Assembly (NCBI GenBank): GCA_019242435.1
Contig: JAFAVN010000528.1
Location: forward strand, 1 to 23,723
DNA: 23,723 bases
From: Verrucomicrobiota bacterium
GTDB lineage: Bacteria > Verrucomicrobiota > Verrucomicrobiia > Chthoniobacterales > JAFAMB01
Reading direction: 5' to 3'
Part shown: positions 1 to 8,199 of the stretch, in pieces
Numbering within the stretch: position 1 is the stretch's first letter
Layout of the letters: each line of letters begins with the position of its first letter
The notes under the pieces: generated by a model
Database searches by the model: none
What the model saw: the letters and a program-made list of their open reading frames with translations, nothing else
What the model was told of the DNA's origin: nothing
Made by a program: the position numbers and the translations under genes

Positions 1-119
1 GTAGCTTGATGGCTTCATTCGGGGGGAGGTCCGAATGTATCACGCAAGCGGGGTGCCTTGGTTGGTGTAGGGGGAACGGAGGTCAACCGAGAGGCCAGGG
101 TTAGAAGCGTGAGTCTCTG

Positions 120-157
120 GCGAGGAAGTGGACTTGGAGGGAGTACCGCTTCCTCGC
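120..157. other. 12-bp stem-loop in the leader of the P-II gene
   Basis: Positions 120-131 pair with 146-157 as a 12-bp stem with one G-T wobble and a 14-base loop. It lies about 40 bases before the P-II start codon. There is no T-run after it, so it does not look like a classical terminator. It could be a leader structure or the end of an upstream transcript. The rest of 1-196 shows no convincing gene, promoter or known riboswitch motif. Confidence 0.4.
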
Positions 158-196
158 TCTTATCTCCAGGCATGCCACCGGCAAAAAGCTGCCCGC

Positions 197-532
197 ATGA
201 AAAAGATTGAGGCGATCATAAAGCCTTTCAAGTTAGAAGAGGTAAAGTCAGGCCTTGCCGAACTAGGCATCGAAGGTATGACCGTCACGGAAGTGAAGGG
301 TTTTCCTACGGTTGGCTTTGATCAACCCTGCCGTCCGGGGCTGGGAACTCCTCGATTCCTGCCGAAACTAAAAATAGAGCTCATTGTAAGAAACGATTTG
401 CTAGGTTCGGCGATAGCTGCAATTAAGGAATGCGCGCGCACCGACCGAAAAGACGACGGAAGGATTTTTGTGCAAGACCTTTTGGAAGTCATTCGTATTC
501 GGACGGAAGAGCGAGGTGAGCGGGCGATCTGA
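197..532 (+). CDS. P-II family nitrogen regulatory protein with an atypical T-loop
   Basis: This 111-residue protein belongs to the P-II (GlnB/GlnK) family, whose trimers sense ATP/ADP and 2-oxoglutarate and control nitrogen enzymes, transporters or kinases. The N-terminus (MKKIEAIIKPFKLEEVK), the TEVKGF strand, FLPKLKIE (54-61) and the C-terminal RIRTEERGERAI are classic. The T-loop (about 36-53) is not: it is about one residue shorter than usual and lacks the RGAEYVVD core. The protein contains no tyrosine at all, so uridylylation at the usual Tyr51 is impossible. The ATP-binding B-loop, normally TGKIGDGKIFV, reads TDRKDDGRIFV. The ATG at 197 is chosen because it gives the conserved family N-terminus; an upstream GTG at 128 is unlikely. 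No Shine-Dalgarno is visible. glnA begins 65 bases downstream, which fits a nitrogen role. It could be a specialised paralogue, or a gene with compensating frameshifts. Confidence 0.88.
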   Translation: MKKIEAIIKPFKLEEVKSGLAELGIEGMTVTEVKGFPTVGFDQPCRPGLGTPRFLPKLKIELIVRNDLLGSAIAAIKECARTDRKDDGRIFVQDLLEVIRIRTEERGERAI

Positions 533-597
533 CCAGTACTCCCCTGTTCACTTTCCGCTCAGCCCGAGTCAGCCTACTTCAAAATGCTAACCAAACT

Positions 598-2007
598 ATG
601 ACACCAGCAGAAGTTACTCATCTCATCGAAAAACAGGGCGTAAAGCTTATCGACTTCAAGTTCGCTGATCTTCTCGGAACTTGGCAACATTTCACCACAA
701 CGCTCAGCGAGTACAGTGACGATCTTTTCACTGACGGCTTAGGCTTTGACGGCTCAAGTATCCGCGGTTGGAGGGTCATCAACGCTAGCGACATGCTGGT
801 TATTCCAGATCCAGATACTGCCTGGATAGACGTTTTTAACACCGAGCCAACGCTCAGCTTCATTTGTACGATTCAAGACCCGATCACTCGTGAGCCATAC
901 GACCGAGACCCGCGAGGGGTTGCGGAAAAGGCAGAGGCGTACCTCAAGAGTACCGGCATCGCCGATACCGCATACTTCGGCCCAGAAGCCGAATTTTATA
1001 TCTTTGATGATGTCCGCTTCGACTATACTGCGAACACCTCCTTCCATAGCATTGATAGCGTAGAAGGTATTTGGAATACTGCGCGGGAAGAGTTCCCGAA
1101 TCTGGGCTATAAGATTCGGCACAAAGAGGGGTACTTCCCGGTTTCACCCGCTGACACATTGCAGGACATCCGAAACGAGATGTGTCTCGAAATGGAGAAA
1201 GCGGGGATACCCATCGAGCGACAGCATCACGAAGTCGGTACCGCCGGGCAAGCTGAAATCGATATCCGGTTCGCTCCGCTCAGGAAGATGGGGGACTATA
1301 TGATGTATTACAAATACATCACCAAAAATGTCGCCAAAAAGTATAACAAAGTGGTGACATTTATGCCGAAGCCGCTCTTCGCAGACAACGGATCCGGCAT
1401 GCACACGCATTCGTCTCTTTGGAAAGACGGAAAACCGCTTTTCGCAGGCGATCGATACGCCGGTCTTAGTGAGACCGCGCTGTTCTACATCGGGGGCCTT
1501 CTTAAACATGCCCCCGCTCTCACTGCGATCACGAATCCTACGACCAATAGTTACAAACGACTGGTCCCGGGATTTGAGGCTCCGGTGAATCTCGCGTATT
1601 CCGCGCGGAACCGCTCGGCCGCGATCCGTATCCCGACCTATTCACCGAGCCCGAAAGCGAAGCGAGCCGAGTTCAGGACACCGGACCCGGCGGCCAATCC
1701 TTACTTGGCGAACGCAGCTCTTCTGCTCGCTGGACTTGACGGCATCCAAAACCGTATCGATCCGGGTGATCCGCTTGACAAGAATCTGTACGAGTTGCCG
1801 CCAGAGGAGCTGGCCAAAGTCCCAAGCGTGCCCGACTCGTTGCTCGGCGCTCTTGAAGCGCTAAAAGCTGACCACGAATTCCTTCTCAAGGGTGATGTTT
1901 TTAACAAGGACTTCCTGGATAACTGGATCGAAATGAAAACGAAAGAGCACGACTCGTTGCGCTTACGCCCGCATCCATACGAATTCTACCTGTATTTCGA
2001 TGTCTAA
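598..2007 (+). CDS. glnA: Glutamine synthetase, type I
   Basis: The protein makes glutamine from glutamate, ammonia and ATP, the central step of ammonium assimilation, as a cytoplasmic dodecamer. At 469 residues it matches the usual length of GSI. Visible signatures are the GFDGSSIRGW segment near residue 50, FGPEAEFYIF in the metal site, the HHEVGTAGQAEI region, NGSGMHTHSSLW, and NRSAAIRIP. The adenylylation loop KNLYELPPEE is intact with Tyr398, so the beta-type form controlled by adenylylation is likely. It sits just downstream of a P-II-like gene and ends in a strong intrinsic terminator at 2032-2062. The leader (533-597) shows neither a Shine-Dalgarno sequence nor a sigma-54 promoter. 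The identification is secure. Confidence 0.97.
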   Translation: MTPAEVTHLIEKQGVKLIDFKFADLLGTWQHFTTTLSEYSDDLFTDGLGFDGSSIRGWRVINASDMLVIPDPDTAWIDVFNTEPTLSFICTIQDPITREPYDRDPRGVAEKAEAYLKSTGIADTAYFGPEAEFYIFDDVRFDYTANTSFHSIDSVEGIWNTAREEFPNLGYKIRHKEGYFPVSPADTLQDIRNEMCLEMEKAGIPIERQHHEVGTAGQAEIDIRFAPLRKMGDYMMYYKYITKNVAKKYNKVVTFMPKPLFADNGSGMHTHSSLWKDGKPLFAGDRYAGLSETALFYIGGLLKHAPALTAITNPTTNSYKRLVPGFEAPVNLAYSARNRSAAIRIPTYSPSPKAKRAEFRTPDPAANPYLANAALLLAGLDGIQNRIDPGDPLDKNLYELPPEELAKVPSVPDSLLGALEALKADHEFLLKGDVFNKDFLDNWIEMKTKEHDSLRLRPHPYEFYLYFDV

Positions 2008-2031
2008 GAGGTAAGCTGCCATCGTTTTTTT

Positions 2032-2062
2032 AGCGCCCGGAGTTCACCGGGCGCTTTTTTTT
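2032..2062 (+). terminator. Intrinsic terminator after glnA
   Basis: A perfect 9-bp GC-rich stem (AGCGCCCGG / CCGGGCGCT) with a 6-base loop is followed directly by a run of eight T. It lies 25 bases after the glnA stop codon. The stretch from here to the next start at 2261 shows no other gene. Confidence 0.93.
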
Positions 2063-2260
2063 GTTGGTTGAGGTAGGCTGGCCAGCGTTCAAACGTATGC
2101 CATGACGAGGGCCTATCGCCGTGTCGTCGCTTCACCCCTTCGCCTCGATTCGACATCAAATCAGTTGACTCCCAACTCCAAGTCGGAAAGATCACATTCT
2201 GAAGCTAGCGCCCTCATCGTTCCCCTTACCGGATCTGGTTTTCTCTTTACTGAACGCTCT

Positions 2261-3844
2261 ATGGCTAAAGGCTATCTCGCATTACTGCTGCATGCGCATC
2301 TTCCTTTCGTGAGGCACCCCGAGTATCCGGATTTTCTGGAGGAAGACTGGCTCTTTGAGGCCATTACCGAGACGTATATCCCGCTGTGGCAAGTTTTCGA
2401 AGGATTGGCCCGGGACGGAGTTCGTTTTCGCTTGGCGATGTCACTCACCCCTACGCTTTGTGCTATGCTGGACGACCCGCTCTTACGCCAGCGTTATCTG
2501 CGTTACCTGGACCGCGCGATCGGGCTGGCTAAAAATGAGATCGATCGGACCCAGCACCAGTCGGAGTTCAACCACCTTGCGCGCCTCTATCACAGCCGGT
2601 TTCTCGAAGTTCGGGAAATTTATGCCGACCACCTCAAATGCGATCTGGTCGCGGCTTTCCGGCGATTTCAGGACGCCGGTTTTGTCGAGATCATAGCCTG
2701 CGCGGCAACTCACGGATTCCTGCCGTTATTGGAGAGATACCCGAGCAGTGTCTGGGCGCAAATTGCAATCGGACGAGACGCCTATACGAAATCTTTTGGC
2801 CGGCCGCCGCTGGGCATCTGGTTACCCGAGTGCGCTTATTATTCCGGCCTGGATTCAGTACTGCAGAAAGCCGAGTTACGCTGGTTCACTTTGGATGCGC
2901 ATGGCTTGATGTTCGGCACTCCACGACCACGCTACGCGATTTATGCTCCCTGCTTCACTCCGACCGGCTCCGCTGCCTTTGGACGGGACCGGGAGTCCAG
3001 TAAACAAGTCTGGAGCGCACAGGAAGGCTATCCGGGTGACCCGGTTTATCGAGATTTTTACCGGGATATTGGTTTTGACTTGGAATACGACTATTTACGC
3101 CCGTTTTTACCGGGCGATGGCAGCCGCAGATTCACGGGCATCAAGTATCACCGGATCACGGGCCGCACGGTTTACAAAGAACCTTATGTTCCCGGATGGG
3201 CCCAGGGCGCAGCGGACCATCATGCCGGCGATTTCATGAATAGCCGAGTAAAACAGATCGAGCATTTAGCCGGCATAACCAATATCAAACCGATGGTCCT
3301 CTCCCCTTTTGATGCTGAACTCTTCGGCCACTGGTGGTATGAGGGGCCACAATTTCTTAATCTCTTTATTCGCAAAGCCGTTTACGATCAGAAGACCTTC
3401 GAGTTAATCACCCCTGGTGATTATCTGGGAAAATACGACACGCTCCAAGTCGTTTCTCCTAGTCCATCCAGCTGGGGTAACCGTGGATTTTGGGAGGTCT
3501 GGCTCGATGAAACCAATAGCTGGATCTATCCCCATTTACACGCAGCCGCCCGCAGAATGATCGAGTGTGCTCAAGACACAGAGAAGTCTCCGGCAAAATG
3601 GAAGGAACGCACGCTCCGGCAATTAGGACGCGAGTTGCTCTTGGCGCAGGCCAGCGATTGGGCCTTCCTGATGAAAACCGGCACCGCCAGAGATTATGCT
3701 CGGAAACGGACTCGGGACCATATTCTCAGGTTTACCCGATTATACGAGCAGTTCCGCACCGGGCAGGTAGATGAGGAGTTCTTGGCTAGCTGCGAATGGC
3801 GTGACAATTTGTTTCCAGATTTGAACTGGAAGTATTTTTTATGA
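2261..3844 (+). CDS. GH57 1,4-alpha-glucan branching enzyme (DUF1957 type)
   Basis: This 527-residue protein looks like a glycoside hydrolase family 57 branching enzyme, which cuts alpha-1,4-glucan and re-attaches the piece as an alpha-1,6 branch in glycogen synthesis. The family hallmarks are HAHLPFVRHPE at the N-terminus, ATHGFLPLL near 149, GIWLPECAY with the predicted nucleophile Glu190, and LSPFDAELFGHWWYEGP with the predicted acid/base Asp351. The C-terminal helical part is also present, and the length matches bacterial and archaeal GH57 branching enzymes. The ATG at 2261 is chosen because family similarity begins there; an in-frame upstream ATG at 2102 would add 53 unlike residues. The stop overlaps the next gene by ATGA, suggesting translational coupling. 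A GH57 amylase or 4-alpha-glucanotransferase is less likely given the DUF1957-type ending. Confidence 0.88.
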   Translation: MAKGYLALLLHAHLPFVRHPEYPDFLEEDWLFEAITETYIPLWQVFEGLARDGVRFRLAMSLTPTLCAMLDDPLLRQRYLRYLDRAIGLAKNEIDRTQHQSEFNHLARLYHSRFLEVREIYADHLKCDLVAAFRRFQDAGFVEIIACAATHGFLPLLERYPSSVWAQIAIGRDAYTKSFGRPPLGIWLPECAYYSGLDSVLQKAELRWFTLDAHGLMFGTPRPRYAIYAPCFTPTGSAAFGRDRESSKQVWSAQEGYPGDPVYRDFYRDIGFDLEYDYLRPFLPGDGSRRFTGIKYHRITGRTVYKEPYVPGWAQGAADHHAGDFMNSRVKQIEHLAGITNIKPMVLSPFDAELFGHWWYEGPQFLNLFIRKAVYDQKTFELITPGDYLGKYDTLQVVSPSPSSWGNRGFWEVWLDETNSWIYPHLHAAARRMIECAQDTEKSPAKWKERTLRQLGRELLLAQASDWAFLMKTGTARDYARKRTRDHILRFTRLYEQFRTGQVDEEFLASCEWRDNLFPDLNWKYFL

Positions 3845-5319
3845 TGGGAGCTGTATCGAATTCCCGTCTTTTGGGCGGATTAGCTGTTTTTCTTTTTACC
3901 TTCTTTTCGCTGGATGCGCTTGCGCCGGCTCAAGAGGACGCGACCGGTAAACAATTAATGTTTATCCCGCCACCGGTTGACGGTGTGATCAGTCTCGGCG
4001 TTTACGATGCGCGCGGAAGGCTGGTTCGTGTTTTGAAGCAGGCTGCCGAGATCGATTCATTCAAGGCCGGCCTGGACGGCTTGTTTGTGGATTGGGACGG
4101 TATGGATGCCAAGGGTGCTTCTACCCCTCCAGGCAAATACTTCGCCCGCGGCGTACTGATCGGGGACGTGACGATCTCCGGAGTCGCCTATCACCTTAAC
4201 GATTGGGTGGATGATTCACATAACTTGCGAGTTAAGACTATCAATTCACCGACATTGTTGAATAACCGATCGCTGGCGGTTCTGGCTGATACCGGCGCAC
4301 CCGAGATCCTGATCATCGATACGTCATCGATGACGCCGCGGAGATTCCCAGTGGAACCGGGGGCTGTCCGGCTTAAATCTGATGGTGCGACGCTGCTTGC
4401 CATCTATTCTGATCACATCGCAACGATTGCGCTCACTGATGGAACCGTCGCAGAAAAACATCCGATGCCCAATATCCGGGACGCCGATTGCATTGGGACT
4501 AATTGGGCTATCCTGACTGATCGGGATCTCCATTACTCGAATGGTCAGCAAGAGACTACGTTAGCGTTACCATCGCCGGATATAAACCGGTGCGCACTTC
4601 TCGCCGATTCGGTAATCGTGGCCAGTTCGAACGGCCGTCTTTGGAGATCTCAGAATGGTAATTTGGCGTCTCTCAACCTGGATGAGCCGGGAGAAGTACA
4701 AGACTTGAGTGCGGGCGCTGGTAACCAGATTTGGCTGCTGGTATCAACCGGTTCTAAATCGGTGTTGCGCCAGATCGATTTGGACGGCAAAACCAGCAAG
4801 GATCTCGATCCGGCCGGGTTACAAAATCTCGAATCGATTTCGATCTCCAGAAACAAAGGTGATCTCGTCCTGGCCGAAGATCTCAAGCCGGGCCGGCGCG
4901 TCATCGGGCTGCATCTTCGTTCCACGCAGGACCAACAATCGGTCTGGGAGAAATGGTTTGATCGTTCGATCGTTCCGTTTCAATTCTTCGATGTCAAAGC
5001 CGGCAATGTCACCCGCGCCGATACCAGAACAGATTCGCCACCAGTAATGATCAGGCCGGCGAACAATCCTCTGGAAAATACGCGTCAAGTCAACTTTCTC
5101 TTAACCGCGGCGCCTGACGATATCGGGGCACATCTGGCCACGAACGACGGTCTACCGTTAATCCAAATCAGTAAGACAAAGGGCATCAAACAGGCCAAAT
5201 GGGAATCTAATGGCACCAACGGTATGAAGGTCTATCTCTCCGACGGCACTGTGGTCGAAGAATACAACATTACAGGTCTGGAAAATCTTTACCGGTTCAA
5301 CGCCGGCTCTTTCGATTGA
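3841..5319 (+). CDS. Exported protein with FlgD-like Ig domain and propeller-like repeats
   Basis: I do not recognise a named family over the full 492 residues. The N-terminus carries a basic start, a hydrophobic stretch (about 10-27) and a likely cleavage site near ALAPAQ, so export is probable. Residues about 45-110 (VISLGVYDARGRLVRVL ... WDGMDAKG ... PPGKYFARG) resemble the FlgD-type Ig-like domain found in secreted and surface proteins. The rest is rich in short beta-strands with repeated units such as GRLWRSQNGNLASL and LSDGTVVEE, suggesting a beta-propeller fold. No catalytic motif is visible. It overlaps the GH57 gene by four bases, which suggests co-translation, yet a cytosolic glycogen enzyme with an exported partner has no obvious shared role. 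A second ATG at 3844 is an equally good start. Confidence 0.7.
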   Translation: MMGAVSNSRLLGGLAVFLFTFFSLDALAPAQEDATGKQLMFIPPPVDGVISLGVYDARGRLVRVLKQAAEIDSFKAGLDGLFVDWDGMDAKGASTPPGKYFARGVLIGDVTISGVAYHLNDWVDDSHNLRVKTINSPTLLNNRSLAVLADTGAPEILIIDTSSMTPRRFPVEPGAVRLKSDGATLLAIYSDHIATIALTDGTVAEKHPMPNIRDADCIGTNWAILTDRDLHYSNGQQETTLALPSPDINRCALLADSVIVASSNGRLWRSQNGNLASLNLDEPGEVQDLSAGAGNQIWLLVSTGSKSVLRQIDLDGKTSKDLDPAGLQNLESISISRNKGDLVLAEDLKPGRRVIGLHLRSTQDQQSVWEKWFDRSIVPFQFFDVKAGNVTRADTRTDSPPVMIRPANNPLENTRQVNFLLTAAPDDIGAHLATNDGLPLIQISKTKGIKQAKWESNGTNGMKVYLSDGTVVEEYNITGLENLYRFNAGSFD

Positions 5320-5320
5320 G

Positions 5321-5392
5321 AAATTGGGATACAGGGAACCAAAACTGGACGACTAGCGTTTCGTGCAGTTTTGGTTCCCTGTATCCCGATTT
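5321..5392. repeat. Very long near-perfect hairpin between genes
   Basis: Positions 5321-5347 pair with 5366-5392 over 27 bp with a single G-T wobble; the inner 22 bp (5326-5347 / 5366-5387) are perfect. Inside the 18-base loop, ACGA (5349-5352) can also pair with TCGT (5361-5364). The right arm ends in TTTT only four bases before the next start codon at 5396. It could act as a terminator for the exported-protein gene, but the stem is much longer than usual, so a small inverted-repeat element or a structure that hides the next start are alternatives. Confidence 0.85.
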
Positions 5393-5395
5393 TCT

Positions 5396-5932
5396 ATGGA
5401 TATCGTGTATTTTGACTTGGAGACGCAACGGACGGCTAATGATGCCGGCGGCTGGCACAAAAAGCCGGATATGAAGATGTCAGTTGGGGTTACCTTTAGC
5501 ACGGCGCTAGGAGAATATCGGATCTATTCTGAACGACGCGTCAATGAGCTCATCGAGCAACTCTTGAGGGCAGACCTGGTTGTAGGCTTCAACGTTCTAA
5601 ACTTCGATTACAAGGTGCTGATGGGATATACTATTCTTGACTTGCCTCATCAGGTCAGGACGTTGGATATCTTGGCGGAGGTCGAAAAAAGCATCGGCAG
5701 CAAACCGAAGCTCGATAACATTGCCATGGCCACCTTGGGTATTGGCAAAACTGCGGCTGGTGTCGACGCTATAAAATGGTGGCGAGAAAAACGCGTCCTC
5801 GATATTGCACAATACTGTTGTTTTGACGTCAAAGTGACCCGGCTGGTACACGAATTCGCAAAAGCCAGTCGCGAGCTGTTCTATACTGATAAGTTCAATC
5901 GCCGGCAAAGAATGGCTATCGACTGGCAATGA
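5396..5932 (+). CDS. DEDD-type 3'-5' exonuclease (RNase H-like fold)
   Basis: This 178-residue protein has the signature of a DnaQ-like/YprB-like 3'-5' exonuclease domain. Motif I is VYFDLET with Asp7 and Glu9. Motif II is VVGFNVLNFDY with Asp71. Motif III is YCCFD with Tyr140 and Asp144, the Y-x3-D spacing of the DEDDy subgroup, so all four metal ligands appear present. Similar domains (DLETQ...GGW) also occur attached to helicases, but here the domain stands alone. The substrate, DNA or RNA, cannot be told. The ATG at 5396 is preferred over a GTG at 5363 inside the upstream hairpin, because residues from 5396 match the family start. It overlaps the following TPR gene by ATGA. Confidence 0.8.
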   Translation: MDIVYFDLETQRTANDAGGWHKKPDMKMSVGVTFSTALGEYRIYSERRVNELIEQLLRADLVVGFNVLNFDYKVLMGYTILDLPHQVRTLDILAEVEKSIGSKPKLDNIAMATLGIGKTAAGVDAIKWWREKRVLDIAQYCCFDVKVTRLVHEFAKASRELFYTDKFNRRQRMAIDWQ

Positions 5933-7200
5933 TCCAACCTCTTAGAGCAACCCGAGAAACCTGGAGGGTCGATTGGTTCGACCTGCAGGTTCCGATCCAG
6001 TTCGGGTCGATGTTCATTATGCCCACCTGCATCTATGTGATTCATCGGTACACCGGTCTCTTGGTTGGCCACGAGTTTGTCAGGGAACTGGATCAAAGAC
6101 GGGCAGAAATCCTCATTCACCATTTATTTCAAGAACGCGGGATACCCGATGAAATCCAGATCCCGGACATCGATGACTGGGATGAAGCGGTTTGGCAAGG
6201 ACTCTCCCGCGAGTACCACTGCGAAGTACAACTGGTTGAGGATAACCGCGAGGATACCGAAAATTCAGAGTACGAATCGATTCGCCGGCGACTGGACGCA
6301 ATGGTTTCGGGTCCTGCGCAAACGCTCCTGGCATCGATAGGGCCGAAAAACGTAGCTCAAGGATTAGTGCAAGGGCTGAAGCACGTCCGTTCGATCGAAA
6401 AAAAGCGGGCACTATTAAGTAAAGCTCTGGAACTTTCTGAAGACCTGCCCGAAGCGCTGGTTGAGTTGGCTGATCTCGATCTGCAGGAAGGTAATCTCGA
6501 TGCCGCAGCTGAGAACTTCGCGAAAGCCGCAAGCGGTTCCGCCGGCTTTCATATTGCCGGAGAACCTGGTTGCCACATTCGAGCCCGCCACGGACAACTA
6601 TTAACCGCTTGGCAGAGAGGAGATCTAACTCAGGCGATCCGAGTAGGGCAAGAACTGCTGGTCGCCAATCAGATCGACCATTCCGGCGTCCGTTTTCTCG
6701 TTCCTTTACTTGAGTTGTTGGCCGGCCAAGTCGACGAAGCTCAAGAGTTCTTTGATCGATACCAACAACTATATCCGAATGATCTGGAGGACCCGGGGTT
6801 CCACTTTGGATGGGCGTTATCGCTGGTGGACCAGGATCGGGAGAAAGCGGCGTCCGACAAATATAGAACGGGCATGATTCAGAACCTCTATATAGCCCCT
6901 CTTTTGCTCGATGTTCCTGAGCCAGCTCCTGATATCTGGCAGCATAACGACCGCGGCGATCTCCAATACGCAGTCGATTTCTTGAATTCTTTTGGCTTAT
7001 TGTGGGAACGCGACGCAGCCGCAGTTCGCTTCTTGCGAGAGGTGTACACTGAAGCAACCCCGTTCTTGGATAAATTGATTGTTCTTCGCCAGAAAATGGC
7101 AGATTTCCAAGATCACCGGTACGAACCTCGCCATCGCGAGCTCTGGCATAGCCTGGTAGAACGCGAACAGGAGCTGATTCGAAATTCTAGCTCCTCTTGA
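5929..7200 (+). CDS. TPR-repeat protein with an N-terminal globular domain
   Basis: The 423-residue product is not a named enzyme. Its first ~105 residues form a mixed alpha/beta region (PTCIYVIHRYTGLLVGHEF ...) reminiscent of RNase H/integrase-fold accessory domains such as DUF6930, though this is only a resemblance. Residues about 150-295 are helical TPR-like repeats: ALELSEDLPEALVELADL, GNLDAAAENFAKAA, RGDLTQAIRVGQELL and QVDEAQEFFDRYQQLYPND. The GVRF segment is seen in ST7-like TPR proteins. No signal peptide or membrane segment is seen, so it is probably a cytoplasmic protein-binding scaffold. Its start overlaps the exonuclease stop (ATGA), suggesting the two are made together and may act together. 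It ends 30 bases before trpS. Confidence 0.6.
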   Translation: MIQPLRATRETWRVDWFDLQVPIQFGSMFIMPTCIYVIHRYTGLLVGHEFVRELDQRRAEILIHHLFQERGIPDEIQIPDIDDWDEAVWQGLSREYHCEVQLVEDNREDTENSEYESIRRRLDAMVSGPAQTLLASIGPKNVAQGLVQGLKHVRSIEKKRALLSKALELSEDLPEALVELADLDLQEGNLDAAAENFAKAASGSAGFHIAGEPGCHIRARHGQLLTAWQRGDLTQAIRVGQELLVANQIDHSGVRFLVPLLELLAGQVDEAQEFFDRYQQLYPNDLEDPGFHFGWALSLVDQDREKAASDKYRTGMIQNLYIAPLLLDVPEPAPDIWQHNDRGDLQYAVDFLNSFGLLWERDAAAVRFLREVYTEATPFLDKLIVLRQKMADFQDHRYEPRHRELWHSLVEREQELIRNSSSS

Positions 7201-7230
7201 TCCCGCTTCAATTCCTCGCTATCCCTTTGC

Positions 7231-8199
7231 ATGGCTCGTTATTTAACCGGTATTCAACCATCAGGAGCTTTGCATATCGGCAATTATTTCGGGGCGTTAA
7301 AGCCCGCCGTTGAACTGCAAGAACTTGGTGAAGCCTTCTATTTCATTGCAGATTATCACGCGCTAACCACGATCAATGACCCTGAACAACTCCGGAAAAA
7401 CGTGCTCGGTGTCGCTCTCGATTTCTTGGCGTGCGGTCTCGATCCGGACAAAGCTTGCTTTTTCCGCCAGTCGGCTATCCCAATTGTCACAGAACTGGCT
7501 TGGATACTCAGCACGGTTACCCCTATGGGGCTTTTGGAACGCAGCCACTCTTACAAGGACAAGATTGCCCATGGCTTATCGGCTTCCCACGGTCTATTTG
7601 CTTACCCGGTGCTGATGGCGGCCGATATTTTGTTGTATGAAAGCGACATCGTTCCAGTAGGGCAGGATCAAAAGCAACATCTGGAAATCACCCGTGATAT
7701 TGTGGTTAAGTTCAATGAGGTTTACGGCCCGATACTGAAGTTGCCGGAACCGCGAATCCGGGACGAGGTCGCGACCGTAGTGGGTCTGGACGGCCAGAAA
7801 ATGAGTAAAAGTTACGGCAACACGCTTGAAATTTTCGCACCTGAAAAGGTCTTGAGAAAAAAGGTGATGAGCATCGTCACCGATTCCGTCCCGATAGAGG
7901 CACCAAAAGATCCCTCCAACTCAATTATTCTTCAGTTATACCGGTTAGTCGCCGGCCCGGCAGAGGTCGAGGCCATGACCGAAAGTTTTCGAGCCGGCGG
8001 CACTGGCTACGGTGAGTACAAAAAGCAGTTGTTTGAGGGCCTGTGGAGCATGTTTGAACCGATGCGGAAACGGCGAGCTGAACTCGAATCTAATCTTGAG
8101 TTTGTCGAAACCGTGCTGAAACGAGGCGCGGAACGTGCGCTCACTACAGCGGAACAGACGATCTCCCGAGTGCGTCGAGCGGTGGGGATCGGCAGGTGA
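7231..8199 (+). CDS. trpS: Tryptophanyl-tRNA synthetase
   Basis: This enzyme charges tRNA-Trp with tryptophan in the cytoplasm. The 322-residue length fits bacterial TrpRS. Class I signatures are clear: TGIQPSGALHIGN with the HIGN form of HIGH at 15-18, and GQKMSKSYGN with KMSKS at 190-194. The family segments HSYKDK, FAYPVLMAADILLY and VPVGQDQKQHLE are all present. The ATG at 7231 places the first motif at the usual distance. No Shine-Dalgarno and no T-box or trp-type leader structure is seen in the 30-base gap upstream. Confidence 0.97.
   Translation: MARYLTGIQPSGALHIGNYFGALKPAVELQELGEAFYFIADYHALTTINDPEQLRKNVLGVALDFLACGLDPDKACFFRQSAIPIVTELAWILSTVTPMGLLERSHSYKDKIAHGLSASHGLFAYPVLMAADILLYESDIVPVGQDQKQHLEITRDIVVKFNEVYGPILKLPEPRIRDEVATVVGLDGQKMSKSYGNTLEIFAPEKVLRKKVMSIVTDSVPIEAPKDPSNSIILQLYRLVAGPAEVEAMTESFRAGGTGYGEYKKQLFEGLWSMFEPMRKRRAELESNLEFVETVLKRGAERALTTAEQTISRVRRAVGIGR

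Noticed and set aside
1..127. Possible structured RNA or riboswitch before the P-II gene
   Set aside because: Checked against remembered cores of RNase P, SRP RNA, cobalamin, TPP and glutamine motifs; none fits beyond the simple hairpin.
533..597. Sigma-54 promoter before glnA
   Set aside because: No GG-N10-GC element of the right form is visible in the gap.
6113..7057. Long minus-strand frame (314 codons)
   Set aside because: It lies fully opposite the TPR gene, is rich in Arg/Pro/Ser as expected of an antisense shadow, and has no family similarity.
7201..7230. T-box or tryptophan attenuator ahead of trpS
   Set aside because: The gap is only 30 bases and has no stem-loop or Trp-rich leader peptide.
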